A DNA stretch of 64,000 bases from Phoronis australis. Lineage: Eukaryota > Phoronida > Phoronidae. The notes below the pieces were generated by a model that saw only the letters and a list, made by a program, of their open reading frames with translations, was not told the DNA's origin and ran no database searches. Location of the stretch: the NCBI GenBank assembly GCA_002633005.1, contig NMRA01000033.1:700595-764594 (forward strand), given 5' to 3'. This document shows, piece by piece, positions 12,301 to 24,300 of the stretch. Within the stretch, counting starts at the first letter, position 1. The number at the start of each line of letters is the position of its first letter. Made by a program: the position numbers and the translations under genes.

Positions 12301-15300
12301 TCTTCCACATGGCTGAATGCCATATCTTAGACTATAAAGAGAACAGTATTTAGGAAAAACAAAAAGATCAGTCTTTTAACATTTTTAATGCATGGCTTTA
12401 GGATACAACAGCAACATGGTGGACACAACCAGGAATTGAACCCACAACCTTACAGCAGAAAGCCACATAGTCATTGGCTATACTGACTATCCAAATAATT
12501 ATGCACATTTAAAAAGTGGTAATATTATACTTAAAACTTTGACTGTCCACTTACCCTCTGGTTTTCCATCAAGTGTGCTAGGCTGTCCCTTTCTCATGTG
12601 TGCAGGTGAAGCAAGAGGAGATGAAGATGTGGACGAATGCTTGGTGCTGACTGAGGATCGCCTCGACCCATCGCCTGCTAAAGGAGTGCTACGACCAGAT
12701 ACATTACTATCTGGCAGGGTCCATTGCGGAACAACAGGCCGCATTTGATCTAACTGCTGCAGAGCTTCATAGTTGGACTTGGGTGTTGAAGCCCTAGCTG
12801 GGAAGATATCCTTGATCTGGTCCAGTCCTGATCCAGGACGAACAAGTGTTTCTGGGTGGCCAGCAACAGAAGGATTCACAGAAGGGGGGCCGGCTACAGA
12901 ATGACTAGACTTCGGCTGAAGTTGGGGTTTAAATGTCACACTGGGCATTACAGTGGATGTGTTGGTGAGTGGATATGAGCTAGGAGGTACACTGGATACT
13001 ATTGGTGTCATTGGCTGCCATTGGCTGGGTGCACTGGACTGAGCACTTGTACTTTGTAAATTTGATCCATTCACTGGTTGGGTGGCTTGACATGTTGAGA
13101 AACCTGTTGCTGGTTGGGAAGGCTGTGACGTTGAGCCTGCCTGAGATACACCAGGGAAAGTCTGCTGTGCCGGAGGATAAACATTTCCAACTGGAATTTG
13201 CTGTGCTGCCATCTGCTGATTGGCGCTGGATGAAAAACCTGCCTGTGAATCAACAGAAGCAGTTTGTTGAGCAGAGGAACTGCCAGACACCTGATGATAG
13301 GGCTGAGGGGCATAAGCATAAATAGACTGTGAAGCAACTTGAGGTGTTTGTTGAGAAACACTATAGCTAGCCAGCTGTTGAACAGGATGATTGAACTGCT
13401 GATAATATGGTGTCTGGTTCTGGCCTTGAGATCCATGCGGCTGGTTTTGGAAGTTGGTAACAGTAACACTTGAGGCTGGCTGATTCTGATGCAGTCCACT
13501 ATCAGGGTGATGTGGGCTTATACCTGGAGGATGCTGACTCTGCAGTACACTGGTAGGCGTATGCGGTCTTATACCTTGAGCAGGCTGACTCTGAGGTGTG
13601 ACATTGGGGGGCAGGTTTGGTCTTATACCTTGAGCAGGCTGACTTTGGGGGGTGAAATTGGGGTGCATGTTTGGTTTGATACCTTGGGCAGGCTGACTCT
13701 GAGGCAATACACTAGCTGACAGGTTAGGCTTTACACCTAGGGTAGGCTGATTCTGAGGTGGTACACCAGGTGGCAGGTTGGGTCTTATACCTTGAGTTGG
13801 CTGACTCTGAGGTGGCACACCAGGTGGCAGGCTGGGTCTTATACCTTGGGTAGGCTGATTCTGAGGTGGTAAAGTGGCGGGGATAGGTGGTCTTCCTCCT
13901 TGTGAAAATGTAGAGGTATCATGCTGCAAAGGCTGGTATTGGCCTTGATGAGATACATTAAGGTTGGGTGTTTGATACCTAAACTGACTTGGGTCAGTCC
14001 ACCTTTGCTGGTTCATGAGACTTTGCTGCGATGACACAATAGTGTTTTGATGCGAATGGGACATCTGTTGGGGAGACTGAAAGTCAGATGGGTTTTGGTT
14101 GTTCAAGTGACTGTATTGGGACTGGATTGCAGGTTGATTCAATGACCCAGACTGTGGCTGAGTTGTCCCCTGTAGAGAAGTACCATGCCCTTGCTGGTAC
14201 TGTTGAGGGTCTGACCAAGATCCAGTGACATTTTGCTGACTGTAAGAAACAGGAAGATGAGCACTGGAAACAGGCATCTGTCCAGTACTGTTCTGCCCTG
14301 GCATCCCAGCAGATGGCTGAGCAAATCTCTGCTGAGGGAGTCCACTTATTGAATATGAAGTAGAGGCTTGGGAAGGGCCTGGTGGTCCAGCTACTGAGTT
14401 ACTGTACCCCAGACTCACATTGCTAGGCACCGCACTAGGTACAGCTTGGTGAAATGGCATTCCCCCATCAACATAGCTTTGAGGGGTGTTTGACATTGGT
14501 CGGTGTTGAGGAGACGCCTCCCTGCTACCAGCAATAGCAGCACGTGACACATTTGTTAGAGGTGATGAGGGCTGATTATTTCTTTGATGATGAGTGTAAC
14601 CATGGTGACCGCCAGGTAAGTGGCCAGGTTGTCCTGGGAACTGTGTTTGAACTGCAGGAGTCGAGACACTAGTGTGTCCATAACTAGCTGTAGGCATGTT
14701 TGGTCCAACACCACCTGTAGGCATTTGTTGTCCTGTACCAGCTGTAGGCATGTTTTGTCCTGCACCAGCTGGAGGCATGTTTTGTCCTGCACTAGCTGGA
14801 GGTATGCTATACCCTAATCTAGCTGTGCTAGGTGTAGCCACATTGTACCCTGTGCCAACTGCAGGCATGTACTGGCCCATGCTTGCTGCAGGCATGTTAT
14901 GTCCAACACTAGCTACAGGTATGTTATACCCAGTACTCCTTGCTGGCAAGCTGTGTCCTCCACTTGTTGCAGTCATGTACTGCCCTGTGTTTTCAGTGGG
15001 AAAAGTTTGTCCTGTGCTACATGTAGGCATATTGAATCCAGCATTACCTGGAGGCATATTAAGTCCTGTGCTATCTGTTGGCATGGCGAGTCCTGTGCTG
15101 GCAGTAGCCACGCTCGCCACAGGCAAATTATGCTCAGTGTTACCTGCAGGCACATTGGGTCCTACGCCCTCTGTAGGCATGCCATGACCTGTGCTGGAAG
15201 TAGCCATGCTCGCCATAGGCATGAATTGTCCATTCCTAGTTGCAGGCACATCGAGTCCTGTGTTTGCCATAGGCAAATTGTGCCCAGTACTATCTGCAGG

Positions 15301-18300
15301 CATATGGAGTCCAGCACCAGCTGAAGGCATAGTTTGTCCAGCACTGGCAGTGGGTAAGGTGGAGTATGGCAGGTTTTGGTTCACAGGAGGTACATTCCTG
15401 TTCATGTTCTGCAAGTAAGACCTCAGTGTTGGCCGTTCAGGCGTTGGTGTACTGCCTGCTGCAGTAACAGAGACGCCAACAGCAGCACCACCTATTACAC
15501 CACCAGAGTATTTCTGCATCATTGCCAGCGTGCCAGGGTCCAAATCCTTCATGAGACTGGGATCAAAGCCAGCCATTGTACTGGCAGCACTGTAAGACTG
15601 CGAAGATTGTTTTGAAGCAAAACTACCAGAGTCAACAGTAGGTTGACTGCCAATAGCTCCTCCAGAGTATTTCTGCATCATGGCCAATACACTGGGGTCC
15701 ATGTCCTTGAGTAAGCTGGGATCTAACCCACTAAGAGGAGTTGCAGAGCCTTCGTCCTTAAGCTTTCGGTCCTTCATGAAGGGGAGATAATCTTTTAGTT
15801 TGGGTGGCTCGTAACCAGACATTTCAGGAGCCGATGGCGCCATCTGGGAAGGTTTGGGTGCCACAGGTCGGGATGGTGGCATATCTGAAAGAGAAAATCA
15901 TAACAGTGTTTCTTAAATATGGGTTTTCAATTAAGTTTCACATAACAAAACAAAACAAAAACAAGATAATACTGGAAAGACTACAGTCAAAACAGAGAAT
16001 CAATTTAAGCCAGAATTAATTAGCAATAAGATAGGTTTCCTCCCTGATGACAAAATGTCAATGTTGTAGAACTTGAGGTAGAAATTAGCTTAAAAAAGTG
16101 GGAAGAATTTCTGAATGAAAAAGAAGCATAAGCAATGGACATTTTGACAAAATTTTCCGAGTCTTAAAATTAATTGTTGTAAAGAAATGATATTCAGCAG
16201 CACTTCCGCCTGTAGGAACACTGCCATTTAAAGTTTACCATTTCTAGTCTACTTTGAAAACTACTCAGTTACTTTAAGTGTCCCAAATCATCAAACATTT
16301 ACCTTTTGGCTTGAGACGACCAACAATGGCATCCCTTTCCTCTTGATTGACTTTGACTGAACTTTGAGCCTTTTCACGCAGGGATATCACATTTTGCTCA
16401 AGTTTCTTAAAGAATTCGATGCCTTTGTTGGACTTTAACAACAAGTCCTCATACACGTCGCATGCTTGAATCAGCTCATTAACTTTCTCCTGTCTCTGAG
16501 CCTTCAGCTGGCTGACAAGTTTGCGAACAGGAGCAAATTTTGCATTTGCCGCAGTGAGAGCCTTAAGTATATTAGGCTGGGCAGAAAGATTTTGTTCCAA
16601 ATACTTTTCAACATTTGCATGCTTCTTTAACTCCTCCTGGAATAGAGCCTGAAAAACAAATAGATGTTGTTAGCTGTAAACTCAATGTGAATTTTTAAAT
16701 TCAATTGAAACCGAGGCTGGTTGTTATTCTTCACTTGTTATTGATTACGATGATACTTCTAAGTTATATATCACTTGCTTACAGTGAATAAATTCCCAGG
16801 TCATTCATTGATACCTGTCGTAGTAGTTATTCACAAAATGGACTTCCTCACAGGATTAATGCTAAAGCAAACGTAGCAACTGAGGACACTTGCTCGACCA
16901 ACAATCTTATTGGAACAGAGGCACTGCGACTGTTATTTTGAAATGTATCATGGGAAATCAGCACTTTGCATTCTTCAAGTTAACTTTATCACCACCTTGC
17001 TGCTGGTACATCCATTTTGTGATCAATGTAGCTGAACTATTGAACCATATAGAACCTAACTAGTCCTGTTGATTTTAATGGAATAAAGCAACGCGTTTGT
17101 ATACTATTAGGTTGTACCGCCAACACTATGTACATTACAATTTGTGATAGAGAAAATCTTCCTTACAGACTTGGTGGTCTTACCAAAGCCTACTGGTTTG
17201 AAATGTATATACAGGGCGATTCTGCTGAAAGAGGACCCCAACTTCAACTAATATTTTTTGTACTAGAGCTAGGGTCTAAAAACTTTGCATAAACCAGCAC
17301 AGCTCTATTGCAAACAAGAAAAGATTGTTCAAGGATGCTTATCGGCATTTTTTTGGCAGTGTGTCAATTTCGTGCTCAATAGATATATTCTATAGAGTAG
17401 TACATTAGTACTGGCAGACAGGGTCTTTTAAGAAATGTTGGTCTATCTTTAGGCATGAGTTCAGAAGGTACTTTGCATCATCTAATCTCATGTAGACTAT
17501 CTTGACAGCCTAACTAGGTCATAGGTCATATTTACAAATATTTTGTGGCTCCTCACGTTTCATTGGACGAAATGCAACACGTGTCGAGAAAACCGCTGGG
17601 ACGCCAATGAAAATGCCTGCATTAAAAAAGTTCAACATAAGCATGGGCTCAATACATAAAGTTGACATCTATTGGAAATGAAATTAGAAGCAAAAGTTTG
17701 GGGCCAGTTTCGAGAGAATCACCTTGTACTATCACTTCTTAACTCGTGTATTCATCTATAATAAGCTTGATTCACTTGGTAAGTTCACGAAATGAACCCT
17801 CATCACAGTGATAAAACGCACCAAACATGCAACCGCTTTAAGGTTATGATTAAAGCATACCTCAGTGTTGCCATCTTGACATGTGACAATGCGACCAGTA
17901 ATGTCATCCGCCAGCACCTGGTTACGTAAATCTTCCTCCAGCTGCCGACGCTGGCTCTGCATCTCCTCTACTTTACCCATAAGTCTCTGCATTTCCTGAA
18001 GCACTGCGTTCATATCCGGTGTCTTCATTTGTTCAAAAGAGGGCAGCACTGCCTTTAACTTATCAATCTGTTGTTCACTCATTAGCCTCAGACTCTGTAG
18101 ATGTTTGTCCATAACATCATGCAACGCCAGGTTGCTCTGACTAGCCTTCTCACGAGCTTGCTCAAGCTTTTCCAATTCCTGAGGTAAGTCCTTAAGGCGC
18201 GGCAGAATCGGCCGCTTGCCAAATTTGTTCTGAAAGTTTGCCTCAGCCTCGTTTTCTTGGTCCAGCATGGTGCGAATGTCCCGAATGCTGAGTTCTACAT

Positions 18301-21300
18301 CTAAGGCGACGCCAGACAGTGACTGCATAGAGGTGACGAGATCCTTAATGGCCGTTGGTCGCACGCTCAGCCGCGCACACTTCTCCAACAGGGATTCCGG
18401 CAACGTTTCATTACGTTCTGGGTAGAGAACGTCTTGGTCCAACTGAAGTGACGTCAGGAAATGGGTCAGCTCATTATTTCGGTCTTCTACCTGACAACCT
18501 ATTCGGCGCAGCATTTTAGCCTTTTCTTCACTGCAAATATACAAATGGGACATCTTTACATTAAGAAGATACTTTGAAAAAATTGTAAAAATTTTGGACA
18601 TCTTGTATTCTCTTGTAGAACTTCTAAGGGCAGGAGCCATTGAAATCAATTTGCAAATTAAAACAGTTTTTGCAATGCATATTCCAGATTTTGAACTGGT
18701 GTGACCCTCATACTGCAATAATAGCAAGTCTTGATTGGTCTGTTACACAAATTACAAGTTCTGAAATATGACAAGTGAACAATCCTTGTACATCCCAGCT
18801 AGAGCTCATATGCAATACCTTCAGTGTGTTAGGCCGACTCAAACTTCATTCAAAATATTTCAAAGTTGCAGTGCAGAGTCATCGGCCCTCAAAAGCACAA
18901 TCATGCAACCATAGGTAAAAGAAATTAAGTATCCGACCCTATGCACATTACCTGTAGAGTGAAGCAGCTTCGTGCACCTCCATGGGGACCAGCTTGCTGA
19001 AGATGTCTGGTCCGGCCACATCACGGTCATCTGGGTTGAACGGGATCCCCTTGACTAGTGATGCCCCCTTCACTTCTGGAAGGCTGGCCAGCTCAGGCAC
19101 CTTGTCGTGGTAAACAAAGTCATTGTCCTTCTTGGCAGCGTTGTACCTGGGCAAGTTCAATCAGTTTAATTAAGAAACTAAATTGGGGTGAGACATCTGA
19201 GGCAACTCATACTAAAAACTGTACAGATTTTAAATTATCATTCTCAATTAGACAAAAGTTAAAATTAAAGAAGGGGTTTTGGCACAGCAGGGAAATGAGA
19301 TGGCCCATGAGAGGGAGAGACCGAGAGGCGGACAGGGAACCAAGTATCTCATTTGGGGGGTTGGAAAGACGTAAGTTGCTGATTAAAGCGAACACAGCTG
19401 AGGTACAAGATTAATAAAATGAAATAATGAGCAAAAACTGGGGCTTAAGTAGCATATGCTCTTACAAGGTAACACATCACACAACTGCCCAATCAAATTT
19501 CAGGTTGCAGTGTTGCTAGTTGACACTAGTTAAGTAGGGCCAATGATTTTAGTGATAATTGAAGATGAAAGGAATTTCTGGAACTAGACATGGCCCTCTT
19601 ACGGAATTATAGGTTACTAACTATGTTCGCATATTTCAGTTGTAGCAAATGCCAGTCTTAGTGAGAATTCTAATATCCTTGGATTTTTAAATATCAAAAA
19701 TTAAAAAAAGAATCCATCAAATTCGTTACCCGAGAGTGACTCTGGTCACAACTCAATCTGAGATCCTTTTCAAGTTTACAAAAATATGTTCAAGTTCAAT
19801 TTTCTCCAGTTGGCACCATACTTTTTTGTATTTTGAGAAGCAATCAACAAGGCATGCAAAACACAGCTGTAGCATTAATGACTGACAGGATGTACATAGA
19901 CACAAACAGATAAGGAAATCAACTGTGCCACATTTTATTTCCATTTAGAAAGCAATTAGTGAAACGGAGTTTAGGAACAAGAGCAATGCGGGGCATTGAA
20001 ATGCGCCCACGAATGCATTGCAAATGGTGTGCTTTTAGGGTTATTTATTTGTATCATAAAAATGCTCCAAAAACAGGAATATGCCATATTTCATAAAAAT
20101 TGTCAAGGAACTTCAGAGAAACAAAGGAAAACAGAATAAAATGAAATTGCCACTAGTGGGCACAGTGTCCGTTGGATCCGCCTGAAAGTGGTCATTGTCT
20201 GTTGTTATCTTCATATAAATACACTTACTAAATTTAGTAAAGATTCTGCAGTAGGTTTAAGAGATACAACTATGGACGCAAAACAAAACTACCACTAGGA
20301 GGTGCCACAGTAATCAGTCACCATCATCAAAGGTCGTCTTCACACTGAGAACATATATGCCAATTTTCAAATGATTTGGTTGATACAGGGATGGACACCA
20401 AAAACAAGATTTGAAAACAGCAAAAGTGGCCACTAGGTGGTGCAAAATACCTTGATTCGATCCAAAAACAGGCAGATAGCATCATCACATCAATAGATGC
20501 CTATATTTAAAATTTTATGAAAATCGTTGAGGACCTTTGAAGATATTGAGTTAAACGTAAAAAACTAAAATTGACACTAGGGGGCACAGCAGTAGTCAGA
20601 TCTGTCTGAAAGTCATCGTCATCCGTAGTCAACATTACATAAATACATGTGCTAAATTAAGTAAAGATCCTGCGAATGGTTTAGGAGATACAGCCATAGA
20701 CGCAACAAAAACAAAACTGCCACTAGGAGGTGTCACAGTAGTCGAAATCGTCGGAAAATCATCGTCAACCGTCCTCTTTATAGTAAGTACATACATGCCA
20801 ATTTTTACAATCACACTTTGAGCGGTTTGGTTGATAGAGGGGTGGACGCATAAAAACAGATTCGAAAACAGTAAAAATGGCCACTAGGTGGCGCAAACTA
20901 CGTCGAATCCACCCGAAAACGGAAGGAGAGCGTCATCTCACTAATAGGTGCCTACATATTAAATTTCATGAATTTCCGTTAAGGACTTTTGAGATTCAAA
21001 TGTGAACGTAAAAAAAAATAAAATTGCCACTAGGGGGCACACTGGTAGTCGGATCTGTCCAAAAGTCGTCATTGTCTGTTGTTAACATCATATAAATATA
21101 CTTATTAAATTTTGTAAAGATCCTGCAAACAGTTATGGAGATACAGCCATAGGCGCAAAAAAAACAAAAATGCCACTAGGAGGCGCCACAGTAGTTGAAA
21201 TCGTCGGAAAATCGTCGTCAACCGTCCTCTTCATAATAAGCACATACACGCCAATTTTCACAATCATCCCTTGAGCGGTTTGGTTGATAGAGGGGTGGAC

Positions 21301-24300
21301 GCAAAAAACAGACTCGAAAACGGTAAAAATGACCACTAGGTGGCGCAAACTAAGTCGAATCCATCCGAAAACAGACGGATAGCGTCATCTCATGCCTACA
21401 TACCACATTTCATGAAAATCCGTTCAGGACTTTTGAAGATGCAAAGGTAAGCGTAAAAAACTAAAATTGCCACTAGGGGGCACACCGGTAGTCGGATCCG
21501 TCCGAAAGTTCGCTCATGCCGTCCCACTAATGAATGGAACATATATGCCAAATTTCATGAACATATGTCAAAGGGTTTTGGAGATAGAGCAGCGGACGCT
21601 GGACGGACGCCGCCAGGACGGACGCCGCCAGGACAGACGGACGAACGGAGATGACAGCATAATGCGTCCACATACAAATATGTGGGCGCATAAAATTGAA
21701 ACAGTTTTTCACAGTTTGAAACGGACAACCACTAGAGGTGGCCTGACCATTTCACAAAAAATGTCAACATCTAGCATTGAATTAGACACTGTGATGTTGC
21801 ATCACCTAGTCAAAATGGCACACTAGTTCTAGAGGGTGGGCATGAACAAATATTGAAGATTTATCACAAAGTACACATGAAGCCACTGAAGAATAGGCTT
21901 GGCTTGACTTACTTCCCATGCACCACGTCAGTAGCAAACTTCAGAGTTTCATCCAATCCATCATCACTCTAAAATGCAAAGCACATTTTTAATTATCGTG
22001 CATATATCTTGAACTCTTCTTGCTCCTTAAAGTGATCAATATTGGTCATGCCTGAAAAATATGGCTCAAAAGTATTATAATTTTTGGTGCAATAATAATT
22101 GTCAACATCAATTACTTTAAGCTGGGACATTTTGTGGATGATTTGAATCCATTTTGAAATGCACAGAAATACACTTGACTAGCTTACCTTGGACATTTTC
22201 AAACATTCGTTGAGTTTATCTACTCCGGCCTGGAAGTAACACAGTCGCTCTCCCCACTTCTGTTGTTCCTCTGATTGGCTACCCAGGTAAAGGTACATAA
22301 CGCACTGGTAGAATTGCAGCTTAATGTCCATCCGACGCTTCCAATCCTAATATGATAAGTAAGGTTTAAAGCCTACTTTGAACAGCAACATAGGCCACTC
22401 TGAGCTGACCAATGATATAAATAGCTAAATGTGATGAGCGGTAAGACTATTGACTTAAAATCGCCTACGTCATTGTGAGAATCCTAAAATGGCGTTCTAT
22501 TCAAACCCCTATTCCATAAAACTACTTTCAGCTTTTCATTGTTTACGCTGTCTTATCACCATGATACAATATGGTATGAAAAAGGTAGTTCCCTTTATCA
22601 CTTGACATGCCAGTGTTTGCTTGCTTAAACGGAGTTCCTTTACCGTATTCGCCCTAATAAGAGCCCAGGGCGCTTAGAAAAATTTGCTTCAGGAAGGGGG
22701 GCACTTATTATAGCCCAAAAGTGGTTGAAACCCGGTCTCCGAAACAGGTGAAATCGTAAGCTAGAATTCATCAAATTTACGCTCTGTGACGCATCTGTAA
22801 CATATGACAGAGTTTTTACATAATTGCAGTGCTTTGCTATCAAACTCTGTTGTTAAATACGAGAATTTTTCAGAAAATCCCAGTGCGAAAACTCGCCAAT
22901 AGGCCAACTTGAATTCTTGAGTAAAACTATAGTTTCGACTCAAGAAATTACCTGAAGTTCTTTTTAAATTTTCAAAATAGCATCCCTAAGATTTTTAAGT
23001 TCCTGTGGAGTCGAGATTAACTGCATATTAAGCCCAAATCTGTGTGAGATTGTACTCCGCAACACGAGAAAAATCTCTGGACAAACACACATGCTGTTGT
23101 CACGTGATGTTTGTTTTGAAGTTCGTCTGCGTATGTGAGTGAGAGAGCGCGTGCGTGTCATCAGTGTTCATTTGTCAGAGTAAACGTGATGTAACGATCT
23201 AAGTGATCATTGTAACTAAGGAAATTAACACAAGCAGTAAAGCAGAACGTGTTTATTAAGCACTTGTTGATCTCATCTGCTAAAAAAAGTTCGAGAATTG
23301 TCTCGGTAAGGCCGATGTCATTGAGTTGCCGGGTGACTGGATGTGTGACAGTCTAACAGTTATTTTTCGGGAGATTCGGGGAGTGTAATGGTGCGGAAGT
23401 GTTCATTATCAGTGGGTCATTTAGACTTTAAAAACACTAATTTAAAAATTCCTCCTAAAAATAACACAAACATTTATTATGGTATTAGAAACTTTTGGAA
23501 ATAATTGTCAGTATTTATTTCTTGCCGATGCTATGCTACCCGTTTCATGAATAGAAAGTTCCGAAGACTAATCTTTGATGAATGTAGCGCACCCTTCCTG
23601 GCCACGCGCTTTTAACAAAGGTCAAGTTTTTATTAGTCTTCGATTCGCAGTTTTCACGTGTACAAAGAAATTTGAATCCCTGTTGAGGGAGAAGATCTTT
23701 AAGGGAAACATACAGTACAATTTCTTTGACAAGCATGCTGCGTCTGTTCTGAAAGGGCTCACCATAATAGGACACATCCCTCGCAAGATCAGCAAAACTT
23801 GGCAGCGTTCTTTTTGAGGCACGGCAGAAGTTTGAAGAGTATAGTCAAGGCTAAATACCGACATAGCGGCGAGGCTCGTGGTCTACAAATTCCACGCACA
23901 ATGATTTTTTCAGGACTGTCGAATTTTGTTGATAAATTAAAGACGTTATCGTAGAATTTTAGAACTGTATTTAAGGCATTTTTCGCATGTACATTGCGTT
24001 CATGGACTGGGCGTTTATTTTAGCAAAGTCTAAAAACGCGTGGGGGTGCTTATAGAGGGCATGGGCGCTTATTAGGGCGAATGCGGTATGTTGCTTACAG
24101 TATTGCCGGACTATATCTGTTAGTGAAATAACAACAAGAGCAGCCCACAGTTGAGTTGCATGCGTGTCTGCACCGCAAACAATATTCTTCTAGAGGCCAC
24201 TAGAAGGCGTCAAAAGTCAGAACCATCCGAACATCAACGTCAGTGGTGCTCTAACATGTCAAAAGAAAGATGCAAGAATGCCCATGACCTCACTAGCAAA

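Noticed and set aside
12416-12492. Functional tRNA gene
   Set aside because: B box is good, but the acceptor and anticodon stems do not pair convincingly.
12539-15615. Many plus-strand ORFs opposite the large PTPN23 exon (for example 14696-15187)
   Set aside because: Shadows of the repetitive minus-strand coding sequence; their repeats mirror the 36-bp unit.
19985-21700. CRISPR array for the regularly spaced CCACTAGG motif
   Set aside because: Eukaryotic context, degenerate motif of about 14 bases, and the spacers are themselves repeated family sequence.
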